Shown: positions 8,496 to 17,614, numbered from the stretch's first letter. The stretch is DNA of 64,000 nucleotides from Aquirufa rosea (GCF_004118285.1 NZ_SDHY01000003.1:411526-475525), one strand, 5' to 3'. Made by a program: numbers and translations. Notes: generated by a model from the letters alone, not told the origin.

Positions 8496-9741
8496 AGATG
8501 CGTACCGCGCATTAAAATTTCCTGAATTTAGAGCCTTTATCATTGGTAATACCTTGTTTACTATGGCATTACTAATGCAGGAGGTGATTGTTTCTTATGA
8601 GATTTATAAAATTACTCATAATCCGTTGGCGCTAGGCTTGATCGGTTTGGCAGAGGTGATTCCCTATATCTCTTTGGCGCTCTTTGGAGGGCACTATGCC
8701 GACAACCGAGACAAGAGAAAAATCATGCAGATTTCTTTGTCTGTGATCATATTGGGCTCAGTATTATTGCTCTATTCCAGTTTGCAGTTAGACTCGCAAA
8801 GCCCTGACGTACATATTTATACCATCTATTTTGTGATTTTCTTGATAGGTTTGGCCAAAGGTTTTTTTAGTCCGGCGGCATCTTCCTTAAATCCATTTTT
8901 GGTTCCCAAGGAGGTCTTTGCTAATGCAGCTACTTGGAATAGTTCATTTTGGCAATTGGGCGCTATTTTGGGCCCGGGAATGGCCGGTTTTTTATATGCC
9001 TATTTGGGCTTGGCGGGATCCTTAGAAACGGTAATTGTGTTTTTATTAGGAGTTATGACCTGTTTGTTTTTTATTAAGAAACGACCAGTCCCACCTAAAG
9101 CTGTTACCCATGAGTCCATTTGGCATAGTTTGAAAGAAGGAATTCTCTATGTCTTTAAAACGAAAATAATTCTTTATGCCATTTCGCTCGACTTGTTTTC
9201 TGTGCTTTTTGGTGGGGTGATTGCCATCCTTCCCATTTTCGCGGAAGACATTTTAAAGGTAGGGGCAGAGGGATTGGGAATATTACGTGCGGCACCATCC
9301 ATTGGAGCCTTGTTGTCCATGGCTTTTATGATTTATTTCCCACCACTCGAAAAAGCATGGAGGAATTTATTACTGGCCATTGCAGGCTTTGGGGTGGCTA
9401 CACTCGTTTTTGGTATTTCAACCAATTTTTGGATTTCAGTAGTGGCTTTGTTTTTTACAGGAGCATTTGATTCTGTCAGTGTGGTCATCCGACAAACCGT
9501 TTTACGTTTTTACACACCAGATGAAATGCGAGGACGCGTTTCTGCTGTCAATGGTATTTTTGTGAGTTCGTCTAATGAATTAGGAGCATTTGAGTCTGGA
9601 TTGATGGCCAAACTTTTGGGTACGGTACCTTCTGTATTAGTGGGAGCTAGTGCTACCTTAATCATTGTCAGCTTAGTCGCTTTTAATTCTAAGGATTTGC
9701 TTCGCTTGAAAGTTGCCAAGAAAATCGAATCTGAAGATTAG
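8476..9741 (+). CDS. MFS transporter, EntS-like exporter family
   Basis: A 421-residue, 12-helix major facilitator. Residues 1-200 and 215-415 form the two halves. The loop GGHYADNRDKRKIMQ after the second helix is the MFS motif A. The C-terminal half has RQTVLRFYTPDEMRGRVSAVN, strongly typical of the EntS/MFS_3 exporter group. I chose ATG 8476, two codons inside an upstream TTG. The gene overlaps its upstream neighbour by 20 nt. The substrate is unknown: members export siderophores, macrolides or other small molecules. The stop overlaps the convergent gene by 4 nt. Confidence 0.9.
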   Translation: MSFFQNKDAYRALKFPEFRAFIIGNTLFTMALLMQEVIVSYEIYKITHNPLALGLIGLAEVIPYISLALFGGHYADNRDKRKIMQISLSVIILGSVLLLYSSLQLDSQSPDVHIYTIYFVIFLIGLAKGFFSPAASSLNPFLVPKEVFANAATWNSSFWQLGAILGPGMAGFLYAYLGLAGSLETVIVFLLGVMTCLFFIKKRPVPPKAVTHESIWHSLKEGILYVFKTKIILYAISLDLFSVLFGGVIAILPIFAEDILKVGAEGLGILRAAPSIGALLSMAFMIYFPPLEKAWRNLLLAIAGFGVATLVFGISTNFWISVVALFFTGAFDSVSVVIRQTVLRFYTPDEMRGRVSAVNGIFVSSSNELGAFESGLMAKLLGTVPSVLVGASATLIIVSLVAFNSKDLLRLKVAKKIESED

Positions 9742-10295
9742 CTAATATGAGCTTCCTGAGCTAGTCTAGCCTTTTCAGCCGCTTCTTCTGCGTCTTTACG
9801 AGCTTTAATTCGATCAGGCCAGTGCTTTAATACTTCTGCTATATTTTTTTTGCTTTGTTGCGCCCATTGTATTTCCTCGATTTTACGAATAGGTTCCGCA
9901 TTTTCGCCTAGAAGGACCGGCATGATCCTGAAAAAATAGTCTTTTAATTTAAGATCGCCCTTTTTACTTTTAGATACAATCAGACTGGCTTCGCAATTAA
10001 ACAAGGAAACCAAACCATCTGAGGTATTTCCTTCCGAAAAATAAAAATGATCTAAATTATGAATATCCAGTACATCCGTACTCAACAAGCTGCTTCCTTG
10101 ATAATGAAGGGTTTTAAGTGAATCTTCACTAACTACCACGAAAGAAATACGTTGTTTTCCTGATTTTTCAGCAAAATAATCCCCGATAGATTGGAAGAAA
10201 TTACGCTTAGGTAATTGAATTACCCCTAATCCTAACCAATGGGAAGGAAGTTCTGAACGAAGAAAGTTTAGTGACGCAGGTAATGTAGGATTCAT
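9738..10295 (-). CDS. Hypothetical protein, 185 residues, conserved-looking
   Basis: I do not recognise this protein. It has no signal peptide or membrane helix. The N-terminal 130 residues look like a mixed alpha/beta globular domain. The last 45 residues form a charged helix rich in Lys, Arg, Ala and Glu, possibly a coiled coil. Codon use matches its neighbours. A TAAGTTTG box lies 46 nt upstream. It follows the ArsR gene on the same strand (54 nt gap), so it may be part of the same regulon, but the box suggests its own promoter. Confidence 0.7.
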   Translation of the reverse strand: MNPTLPASLNFLRSELPSHWLGLGVIQLPKRNFFQSIGDYFAEKSGKQRISFVVVSEDSLKTLHYQGSSLLSTDVLDIHNLDHFYFSEGNTSDGLVSLFNCEASLIVSKSKKGDLKLKDYFFRIMPVLLGENAEPIRKIEEIQWAQQSKKNIAEVLKHWPDRIKARKDAEEAAEKARLAQEAHIS

Positions 10296-10340
10296 ATTCG
10301 GGCTTTTGTAGGCGAATTTAAAGAAAGATTGGCTTAAGTC

Positions 10341-10348
10341 AAACTTAG
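10341..10348 (-). promoter_or_regulatory. Promoter -7 box for the 185-residue hypothetical
   Basis: The minus strand reads TAAGTTTG, matching TAnnTTTG, just past the ArsR stop codon and 46 nt before the ATG at 10295. Confidence 0.4.
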
Positions 10349-10349
10349 A

Positions 10350-10637
10350 TTATAGGCGAATTTTGGGTTTGGGTAATTCAAAATATAAAGTGAAAAGCTG
10401 AAACCACGCATGGATGGATTCAAAACCTGATTTGTTTAAACTATATACCATGAATTGGCCATTTTTACTAAAATCTACTAGATGTGCTTGCTTTAATAAA
10501 TCCAAGTGATGGGAAATACTGGGTTTGGTCATGTTGAATTGCTGAGCAATCATCCCAGCATTTTGCGGGCCATGCGTCAGAAACCGAAGTATTTCCCTTC
10601 TTGTGGGATCATTGATAGCTTTGAATACAATATCCAT
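10350..10637 (-). CDS. ArsR family winged-helix repressor (SdpR-like)
   Basis: A 95-residue DNA-binding protein. The fold is typical ArsR: NDPTRREILRFL in the first helices, then the recognition region MTKPSISHHLDLLKQAHLV, and a beta-wing with KNGQFMVYSLN. There is no metal-binding CxC motif, so it is not a metal sensor of the ArsR/SmtB kind. The layout is close to SdpR autorepressors. A short palindrome in the AT-rich upstream region could be its own operator. The regulated target is not clear, since no SdpI-type membrane protein is adjacent. Confidence 0.88.
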   Translation of the reverse strand: MDIVFKAINDPTRREILRFLTHGPQNAGMIAQQFNMTKPSISHHLDLLKQAHLVDFSKNGQFMVYSLNKSGFESIHAWFQLFTLYFELPKPKIRL

Positions 10638-10659
10638 ATTGCTTTAAATAATTAGTCAA

Positions 10660-10671
10660 ATATTTAAATAT
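10660..10671. promoter_or_regulatory. Palindrome upstream of the ArsR gene
   Basis: ATATTTAAATAT is a perfect 12-bp palindrome 23 nt before the ArsR ATG. Position and symmetry fit an autorepressor site, but such AT-only palindromes also arise by chance in this base composition. Confidence 0.3.
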
Positions 10672-10699
10672 AAAGCTAGTAATCCTAATTTTATTCAAA

Positions 10700-11629
10700 T
10701 TATCCCTTATCTTCTTTACGGTAAGCTTCAATTAGTTTAATTTCGCCATCCTTGCCTGGGTAGAAATTACCATGTTCCATACCCAGCACGCCAGTATATC
10801 CTTTTTTTCTTAGGTGCTTGAAAATATTAGCATGATTTACTTCTCCTGTGGTAGGTTCCTTTCTGCCCGGATTATCTCCAATTTGAATGTAGGCAATTTC
10901 TTCCCAGCATAAATCCATGTTGGCAATCATATTGCCTTCATTGCGCTGCATGTGGTACATATCAAATAAGATCTTACAAGCCGGACTTCCTACTGCTCGA
11001 CATATCATATAACTTTGGTCTGAATAGCGAAGAAATAAATCAGGGTTGTCGCTTAAGGGTTCCAGCACCATGGTTAAATTATGTGGTTCGAAAATCTCAG
11101 CACCTCGCTTTAAATTATCAATCACATGCCCGGTTTGAACACCTAAGGGTAATTTGCGGTTAAAGTTTCCAGGTACTACTGTCATCCATTTGGCATTACA
11201 GCGCTTAGCTGTTTCAACGGCAGTTTTACATGCCTTTACAAACATCTCAGTGGCTTCTTTTTTACCGGTTGTCATGTGTTGGGTATCAAAAAAACCATCG
11301 AATTTGACCACGAATACTCCCATGGTCATGCCTAATTTGCTTAATGTATCTCCAATTTTAGCCTGTAATTCAGGACTTTTCCCCATCATGTCGTTGTCTT
11401 CCAACGCGCGGAAGCCCATATCATACATGAATTTCAGTTGGTCTATTTCATCATTTCCCGCATGATTTTTAAACATGCCAAAATGTGGAGCATATTTCAA
11501 ACTGAAAGGCGGCTCTGCAGCTAAACTTTTAAGTTGATTAGATGAATTGGCTAAAATAGCAGGAGACTGTGTAATACCAGCACCCAAAATACTTCCGCCC
11601 ATCATTTGGGCAAAGGAACGACGATCCAT
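10700..11629 (-). CDS. TIM-barrel sugar isomerase/epimerase, hydroxypyruvate-isomerase-like, exported
   Basis: A 309-residue protein starting MDRRSFAQMMGGSIL, a twin-arginine signal, so it is probably exported folded. The rest is a xylose-isomerase-like TIM barrel. The key Glu lies in MVLEPLSD, ILFDMYHMQRNEG carries Asp and His ligands, and GDNPGRKEPTTGEV and GMEHGNFYPG resemble hydroxypyruvate isomerase (Hyi). The true substrate is likely a sugar or keto-sugar. It ends 2 nt from the start of its downstream partner in coordinate terms and follows the large cytochrome-type gene on the same strand, so the two form an operon. Confidence 0.88.
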   Translation of the reverse strand: MDRRSFAQMMGGSILGAGITQSPAILANSSNQLKSLAAEPPFSLKYAPHFGMFKNHAGNDEIDQLKFMYDMGFRALEDNDMMGKSPELQAKIGDTLSKLGMTMGVFVVKFDGFFDTQHMTTGKKEATEMFVKACKTAVETAKRCNAKWMTVVPGNFNRKLPLGVQTGHVIDNLKRGAEIFEPHNLTMVLEPLSDNPDLFLRYSDQSYMICRAVGSPACKILFDMYHMQRNEGNMIANMDLCWEEIAYIQIGDNPGRKEPTTGEVNHANIFKHLRKKGYTGVLGMEHGNFYPGKDGEIKLIEAYRKEDKG

Positions 11630-11631
11630 AT

Positions 11632-14600
11632 TTATTTCTTTTTTAATGTAGTTAAATATTCAACAAGGTTAATTAATTCAGGGGTGCTCATGGCATCCGC
11701 TAAACCCTCAGGCATCATGGAATGGGGTAATTGTTTTACGGATTTTAAGCTGGAGGTCTTGAAATTTTGTACCATGCCTCCCGGTAATTTCAATATAATA
11801 TCGGTTTCATTTTTTGAAGTTATAATACCTTGATATGTCTCACCAGACTTACTAGTAATTTCATACGTTTCATATCCAAAATTGATTCCGGCATTCGGAT
11901 GCAAAATAGAAACATACATGCCATCCTTTGAGAGTTTTGAGCCAATTTCACTTAATTTAGGACCAAAATCAATACCTTCATTATATACCTGATGGCACAT
12001 GGAGCATTGATCCACAAATACTTTAATTCCCGCTTGGGCATTACCTTTTTGGCCTAATAAGGTATTCAAATCTGGATGTTTGGTTTTGGCTTGTTGGCTA
12101 ACTGCACCCAAATATGAATTGGCCTCCATGCGTACGGCCTTTCTCCAGGTACGACTTACACTTTCTACAACGGATGGAATAAACTCAGCACTAACCTGCT
12201 TATTTTTTAGGATATCCAGCACGAAATTTTCTCCATTACCCGAGTTTCCTAAACTTCTTGCAGCCTCTTTTCTGATGCTCATAGATAAATTTTGTTGATT
12301 CATGGCCTCAAATAAAAGCGATAAGGTTTGCTTTTGGCCTATCCAACGAATGGACTCAATAATGGCTTTTTGTTGTTCCTCCGAACCTTTCTGAAAGGTT
12401 TGTTTTACCAATTCTGCTCCACCGGTCAGTTTGTACAATACGGTTCCCGCTTTTCTACTTTGCTTGCCACTTAATATCATCCCGAGCACCTTGTCTTTTT
12501 CCTCGGCCAATTCATATTTTTCTACTAATTCCAGGTAATCTGCCTCTGAAGTCTTATTCAATAAATCTCTCAACACTTTTTTGGCATCACTATTCGAGGC
12601 AATGTAGTTAGGATCAATATGCCTCAATCCAATCAACTGCGCTTCAGTTTGTCCTTGGAAGTCGGAGGAAATAATTTCCATCAACATATTGGATTTTTTA
12701 TCACTAGGAATAAAATCCAAAGCTCGGAAGTAACGAAGCTTTTGGGATAAATCTACCTTGCTTTTTAATTCGGTGAAGATGTATGGCAATGCTATCTCTG
12801 TTCTCGCTCTCCAAACCACATCTTTGAAGGCCAGTGTATTTGGATTCACTTTCAAGCCTAAATAGGCCGATAGTCTAGAATTCCAATCTCCATCTGCCCC
12901 AATTCCCAAAGCCTCCAAATACCAACGATCTTGCCCGTCATGTTGCTGTGCCAATTGTGCCCAAATTTGATCTGCTTGTGGATCCTTGATATGTCTTAGG
13001 GCAATAGCGAGCTCACGGCGAACTTGAGGGTTTTTGTCTTGAACCCATTGGCTTGCCAATGATTTCCATTGACTAAAATTCCCTCTCTTAGCCTGTCTAA
13101 TGGCCATCATTCGGATGTCTGGATTGGCATCTTGCGCGGCTAGTTTCAGGTATTTTTGGGCTTGATTTGTCTGCATTAAGGCCCAAAATGCTCTCGCTTT
13201 CATGCGAGGATTTGGGTTATTTAGATATGCTTTTTCTAAGACAGGCTCAGCTAATTTTCCCCACGTCTGTAATTTTTTGAAGGCCAAATACCTCTGAGCT
13301 AAATTAGGATTTTCCAAGGCAGCAATAGCTTTTGAAGGATTGTCTAAGGGCATTGCTTTTACTAGATAGGTATGGTCTTTGGGTGCCACTCTGTAAATTC
13401 TTCCCCGAGTTTGATCTCCAGCTTGATGGCCGCCAACTCCAGGATCATACCAATCGGCAATGAAAATAGAACCATCTGGAGCGGTGGTCACATCGGCTGG
13501 TCTGAACCATTGATCATTGACTCCTTCCACGACTGGCAAAATACTAGCTTCAAAACCAGCTCCTTGGGCTTTTACTGGATAGCTTCTTACGACGTTTGGG
13601 CCGGCATCACAATGGATCATTTGGTTATGAAAGGCTGCTGGTAATAAATTGCCTTCATATAAAATCATTCCAGTAGGAGAGCCTGAGCCTGTTTGTAATA
13701 AATTAGGTACTACTCCCGGGTCATTCAGGTGCCAATGCCTTCTAGGAATTTCAGCTTCCATATTGGTTCTATTGGCAGACCAGCCTGCGTCGCTCATTTC
13801 ATCTCTATAGCCATAATTTCCATGTTCCATCACAAAATTGATTCGTACACCTTTATTGCCATCATCATCATTGTCGGATTGCCATAGTCCACCGTAGGAA
13901 TCAACCGCTACCTCATAGTTGTTTCTAAAATTATGACCTAAAACCTCTACTTGAGAACCATCTACATTACAGCGAAATACCATTCCCTGTTTGTATTTTT
14001 TAGGACCAATTGGGTCACCATCTTGGTCTAGGACAGGTTTGCCTTGGGCATTTAGTAATTGACCTCCTTCGTTTCCAAAGTTGAAATACAGTTTTCCATC
14101 GGGTCCAAAGGTGAATGTATGTGCTCCATGGTCATGTTGCTCACCACCGATACCTTGGAACATAATTTCTTTTCTGTCGGCCTTTCCATCGCGGTTATCA
14201 TCAAACATTTTCCAGATATAGGGGCTTTGAGAAATGATAACCATAGAATCTAGTACAGCAATGCCCAGTGGTGCATTTAATTCGGGAGATTGATAAAATA
14301 TCTTTCTGGAATCTGCCTTACCATCACCGTTGGTATCTTCCAATATTAACACTCGGTCACCCTGTGAATTTATTGGGTTACCATTGATGTTGGGACGGTA
14401 ATTGTAGGCTTCCACTACCCAAATACGCCCCTGTGCATCAATATCCATATTGGTTGGATTTTGGAGCATAGGTTCTGAGGCAAATAAGGTAATTTCTAAT
14501 TCAGGATGTATTTTGAGGCCTTTCAGGGCATTTTCACTGAGTCTTTTTTGAGATTCATTCAAGGAATCTAAGAGTACCTGGCCCCAACGGGCAGATTGAT

Positions 14601-14688
14601 TTTTATTGAAAGATGAAAAGGCAATAAAAATGGCAAGCAGGGATGTAGCCGAATAAAAAACAGGCTTTTTAAGTAAGGTTAACTTCAT
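11632..14688 (-). CDS. PVC-type c-type cytochrome with beta-propeller dehydrogenase-like domain and HEAT repeats
   Basis: A 1018-residue exported protein. Residues 1-27 are a signal peptide or anchor. Residues about 45-430 form a beta-propeller of the membrane-bound-dehydrogenase/glucose-sorbosone type (NPTNMDIDAQGRIWVVEAYN, DTNGDGKAD, GPDGKLYFNFGNEGG, ADVTTAPDGSIFIADWYDPG). Residues about 440-860 are HEAT-like repeats. The C-terminus is a cytochrome c domain with one haem motif CSMCH at 895-899 and a probable axial Met in PHSMMPEG near 990. This architecture is best known from Planctomycetes/Verrucomicrobia and from Cytophagales sugar clusters. It may oxidise a sugar and pass electrons to haem. 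It is co-transcribed with the TIM-barrel epimerase. Confidence 0.88.
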   Translation of the reverse strand: MKLTLLKKPVFYSATSLLAIFIAFSSFNKNQSARWGQVLLDSLNESQKRLSENALKGLKIHPELEITLFASEPMLQNPTNMDIDAQGRIWVVEAYNYRPNINGNPINSQGDRVLILEDTNGDGKADSRKIFYQSPELNAPLGIAVLDSMVIISQSPYIWKMFDDNRDGKADRKEIMFQGIGGEQHDHGAHTFTFGPDGKLYFNFGNEGGQLLNAQGKPVLDQDGDPIGPKKYKQGMVFRCNVDGSQVEVLGHNFRNNYEVAVDSYGGLWQSDNDDDGNKGVRINFVMEHGNYGYRDEMSDAGWSANRTNMEAEIPRRHWHLNDPGVVPNLLQTGSGSPTGMILYEGNLLPAAFHNQMIHCDAGPNVVRSYPVKAQGAGFEASILPVVEGVNDQWFRPADVTTAPDGSIFIADWYDPGVGGHQAGDQTRGRIYRVAPKDHTYLVKAMPLDNPSKAIAALENPNLAQRYLAFKKLQTWGKLAEPVLEKAYLNNPNPRMKARAFWALMQTNQAQKYLKLAAQDANPDIRMMAIRQAKRGNFSQWKSLASQWVQDKNPQVRRELAIALRHIKDPQADQIWAQLAQQHDGQDRWYLEALGIGADGDWNSRLSAYLGLKVNPNTLAFKDVVWRARTEIALPYIFTELKSKVDLSQKLRYFRALDFIPSDKKSNMLMEIISSDFQGQTEAQLIGLRHIDPNYIASNSDAKKVLRDLLNKTSEADYLELVEKYELAEEKDKVLGMILSGKQSRKAGTVLYKLTGGAELVKQTFQKGSEEQQKAIIESIRWIGQKQTLSLLFEAMNQQNLSMSIRKEAARSLGNSGNGENFVLDILKNKQVSAEFIPSVVESVSRTWRKAVRMEANSYLGAVSQQAKTKHPDLNTLLGQKGNAQAGIKVFVDQCSMCHQVYNEGIDFGPKLSEIGSKLSKDGMYVSILHPNAGINFGYETYEITSKSGETYQGIITSKNETDIILKLPGGMVQNFKTSSLKSVKQLPHSMMPEGLADAMSTPELINLVEYLTTLKKK

Positions 14689-14717
14689 ATAGGTATGTTT
14701 TTCCGTAGAATACCTAT
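14689..14717. repeat. Inverted repeat abutting the cytochrome gene start
   Basis: ATAGGTAT and ATACCTAT (8-bp arms, 13-nt spacer) lie directly against the ATG at 14688. This could be an operator or a leader hairpin that affects translation. No T-tract follows, so it is not a classic terminator. Confidence 0.4.
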
Positions 14718-14763
14718 AAATTTCAATTAAAACCTTGTAAAATCCTAATGGGCTTATCCTGAT

Positions 14764-15801
14764 TTAACCGCGAATACCGAAAAAACGATTCATTTTTTTT
14801 CTAAATGCCAAATATGCTAAAAATGAATCAGCAGTAAATACATAGGTTTTGATGAGGTTTTTCCAATCCTCCTGTGATAGTTTTTTAGGAGAGTGAGCGG
14901 ATGCTTTAATTAAAAAATATAGCCTTTTGAAAAAGGAATGCTCGTTTTCGGTAATTCGAGTCAGGAGTAAGTGGTATTCAAAAAGGATTGGTTGAATTAA
15001 GTGCTGGTATTTGCCCTGGGTATATTCATTGATTTTGGAATACATGAATATTCGGTTATGTATAAACGTAGCTGATTTGATGCTATCCGTATAACTCATA
15101 CCGCCCTCATTTTTTCGATATACTGACATCACATCTGGCAAGTATCCAATGGGACCTTCCTCAGCTAAAATGACATACAAAGGAATGTCGCCACTTTTGG
15201 AATGGAAGAACCATTCGGGTAATGTTTTTACCAGTTTTTTCCGCATCATAACACTGGCGGTAGCCATGAACCAGGCTTCACGCTCTTGTAATAGATCCGA
15301 GGATTGAATCCATGGGGCTTGATCGACGGGATTTATTACAGAAGGTTCTCTTCCTGTTCCGTCTTCATAAATGATTTGGGCATTGTGAAAACAGGCTGAG
15401 GCTTCAGGATGGCAATCTAAAAAATCAACTTGCTTTTGAAGTTTATCGGGAGAAGTCCAGTAATCATCACCCTCAATATGCACAATGTATTCTCCTTGAC
15501 AATCAAAGAAACAATGTAAAAAATTAACCTTGGCCCCTACATTTACGGGTCTAATATAAGCCTTTATTTTATCGGGGTATTTGTCGGCATATGCCTTCAC
15601 GATGGAAGCAGTTCGGTCTGGAGAATGATCTTCACCTATGATGATTTCGAAATCAAAATTCGTTTTTTGGGCTAAAATACTATCCAGGCAGGTTTGGATG
15701 TAGTCTTCATGTTTGAAAGTGATCAGACAAACCGAAACCTTGGCTTGTTTTACCACTTGGGGCATTCCATAAACCTGTTGATTTAAATGACTGAAATTCA
15801 T
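14764..15801 (-). CDS. Family 2 glycosyltransferase
   Basis: A 345-residue GT-A enzyme. The N-terminal domain (residues 18-130) shows VSVCLITFKHEDYIQTCLDS, GEDHSPDRT and the metal/nucleotide-sugar motif in HIEGDDYW. The region to about 260 holds the acceptor side. The C-terminal third is helical, with no strong membrane segment. It should transfer a sugar from a nucleotide donor to a glycan or glycoprotein. Its ATG overlaps the stop of the upstream beta-propeller gene by one base (TAATG), so the two are translationally coupled. A full capsule or LPS cluster is not present around it. Confidence 0.88.
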   Translation of the reverse strand: MNFSHLNQQVYGMPQVVKQAKVSVCLITFKHEDYIQTCLDSILAQKTNFDFEIIIGEDHSPDRTASIVKAYADKYPDKIKAYIRPVNVGAKVNFLHCFFDCQGEYIVHIEGDDYWTSPDKLQKQVDFLDCHPEASACFHNAQIIYEDGTGREPSVINPVDQAPWIQSSDLLQEREAWFMATASVMMRKKLVKTLPEWFFHSKSGDIPLYVILAEEGPIGYLPDVMSVYRKNEGGMSYTDSIKSATFIHNRIFMYSKINEYTQGKYQHLIQPILFEYHLLLTRITENEHSFFKRLYFLIKASAHSPKKLSQEDWKNLIKTYVFTADSFLAYLAFRKKMNRFFGIRG

Positions 15802-16745
15802 TATTTTTCTTCTAAAATGGCATATCCTACGCCGCTTTGACCAAAATGATTACCATTGTAAAAGAGAATACTTTGTCCCCGGTGTTTGATAACAAGAGGG
15901 TATTCAATCATTTCATAGTCCCAATCTTGCTCATCATTGCTCACGTCGATTCCTGCTAAATCATCCCTTCTATTCCAGTGAATACCATCTTCGGATTCAG
16001 CATAATATATACGATAAGAACGTGAGCGGTTGGTGCGGTAGTCAGTAGAAGCTCTGGCAGAAAACCACATTTTGTATTTTCCATCTTCGATTAATACACT
16101 AGGTCTAGAAATACCACCTTCGATTTCATTGCGATAATCTATGGCTACTTGTCCTTTTCGATCCCAATTGATTCCATCCGTTGATTCAGCATATTTAATG
16201 TGGTAACAAGGTTCCATGAGATTACCATCTGGCAGCCAATGTGTACAATTTAAATACCATACTTTATACTTGCCTTGATCGTATAAAAAACAGGCAGAAC
16301 CATTGAAAAACGGTTCAGTGGCAGTAGTACTGATAACTGGGCCTTTGAATTTTTTTTCAAAATGAATGCCGTCTTTGGAATAAGCTAAACCTAGGGCATT
16401 GTGGTAAGGGATGGTATTTCTAACGGTCCAGCCGATGTAATACAACCATTTTTCCTCTCCGTTTTGCAGAAACCAAGTAGGCATGATGCCACAGTCATCA
16501 AAAGTACCCGCTTCCCCTAAATCGAGGATAGGTTCAGGATGCACATAAAGTATGTTGGATAAATTGTCTGGATCTAAGTCAATGAAAGATGCTTGACAAC
16601 GCCCTTTTGAATCACGGGCTGAATAATATAATCGGATTTTATCCGAATAATTCGTGTCGGCACATACGACATGTGCGTATTTTTTTTGATTCCATTCGGA
16701 CTGCCCGTCAGGACAAAAGAGTAAACCTTGTTTAATCCAACGCAT
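15801..16745 (-). CDS. Five-bladed beta-propeller glycosidase-like protein (GH32/43/130-type fold)
   Basis: A 314-residue cytoplasmic protein, no signal peptide seen, with repeated blades: YYSARDSKGRCQASFIDLD, ILDLGEAGTFDDCGIMPTWF, WLYYIGWTVRNTIPYHNALG, YKVWYLNCTHW, ISRPSVLIEDGKYKMWFSAR and the final blade with SILFYNGNHFG. The fold matches GH43/GH32/GH130-like propellers, but the usual catalytic Asp-Asp-Glu set cannot be assigned with confidence. I chose ATG 16745, because the upstream TTG (16790) would force translation through a 17-bp hairpin. It is coupled to the glycosyltransferase, so it may trim or handle the same glycan. Confidence 0.72.
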   Translation of the reverse strand: MRWIKQGLLFCPDGQSEWNQKKYAHVVCADTNYSDKIRLYYSARDSKGRCQASFIDLDPDNLSNILYVHPEPILDLGEAGTFDDCGIMPTWFLQNGEEKWLYYIGWTVRNTIPYHNALGLAYSKDGIHFEKKFKGPVISTTATEPFFNGSACFLYDQGKYKVWYLNCTHWLPDGNLMEPCYHIKYAESTDGINWDRKGQVAIDYRNEIEGGISRPSVLIEDGKYKMWFSARASTDYRTNRSRSYRIYYAESEDGIHWNRRDDLAGIDVSNDEQDWDYEMIEYPLVIKHRGQSILFYNGNHFGQSGVGYAILEEK

Positions 16746-16748
16746 AAA

Positions 16749-16787
16749 TATCTTTGTTGTCCCGACAATTTCGGGACAACAAAGATA
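16749..16787. repeat. Perfect 17-bp inverted repeat, hairpin
   Basis: Arms 16749-16765 and 16771-16787 are perfectly complementary around a CAATT loop; the inner part reads TGTCCCGA / TCGGGACA. It lies between the NIPSNAP stop (16795) and the propeller gene ATG (16745), ending 3 nt before that ATG. It could terminate the NIPSNAP transcript, though no T-run follows, or mask the downstream start. Confidence 0.75.
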
Positions 16788-16794
16788 CAAAGCT

Positions 16795-17541
16795 TTATCG
16801 GATAGTTGAAAATGTAGTTGGATGCATGTACATGGATTCTACTTTTTCTACAATTTTTCCATTCTTTTCAGACTCGTCGCGAACTTTAATCCAATTAGGA
16901 TCTTTTCTGAATGCATCAAAAGAGGCTTTTCCGGCAGCTTCACTTTCATGCGCCAATACATACACTAATTTTGGTTGTACACTTGGGTCTTTTTCAATGG
17001 TCTTAAAGTAAGCAATATTAGTCATGCCATGCTTTTTGAAAAGCTTAGTTGTATGATTTCTAAAGCGAGTCAACACATTCTCAATGTTGTTTGGAGTAGC
17101 CGTGTAGGTTCTTAATTCAAAAGTACGATCTACGCTTTTGGAAGAAGGTTTGATTTTTGGACTAAAATCGGTGGCCATCATAAATGTGCTTTCTACTTTA
17201 GCCACAATCTTCCCAGATTCTTCAGATTTTCTCGCTACTTCTTTCCATTCCGGGTCACGGCCAAAACGCTTCCAAGAGCTATCCCTTTCTGCCTGACTAG
17301 GATATGATAAGATGTAGTATAATGCATTTTTTTCATTGTTGTTTGGAATCCAATACCCCACATTAGTCATACCGTGTTTTTCAAAAATTTTGGTAGTGTG
17401 GTTCGTAAAACGCTGGATTAAAGCATCCAATCTGCCTGGGTGGCAGTAATATACACGCATTTCATAGTAACGAGTGTCTGTTTTTTTTGCTATTATCTGC
17501 AAAGACACGAATAAAAATAGGAGAGTAAATAATTTTTTCAT
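16795..17541 (-). CDS. NIPSNAP family protein, two domains, exported
   Basis: A 248-residue protein with a signal peptide (residues 1-18, ending LQIIA) and two tandem NIPSNAP ferredoxin-like domains. The first runs from RYYEMRVYYCHPGRLDALIQ to about 130, the second from TFELRTYTATPNNIENVLTR to 240. Both carry the phrase FRNHTTK/FTNHTTK followed by HGMTN. NIPSNAP domains form small alpha/beta barrels of unknown activity. Such exported two-domain forms are common in Bacteroidota. It appears to be transcribed alone from a TAGATTTG box. Confidence 0.88.
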   Translation of the reverse strand: MKKLFTLLFLFVSLQIIAKKTDTRYYEMRVYYCHPGRLDALIQRFTNHTTKIFEKHGMTNVGYWIPNNNEKNALYYILSYPSQAERDSSWKRFGRDPEWKEVARKSEESGKIVAKVESTFMMATDFSPKIKPSSKSVDRTFELRTYTATPNNIENVLTRFRNHTTKLFKKHGMTNIAYFKTIEKDPSVQPKLVYVLAHESEAAGKASFDAFRKDPNWIKVRDESEKNGKIVEKVESMYMHPTTFSTIR

Positions 17542-17614
17542 GAGTAATCGGGGTAAATAAGGTTGAAATGATTAAACTTAATAAAACTGATAGGTCAGCT
17601 TGACAAGGCATTAA

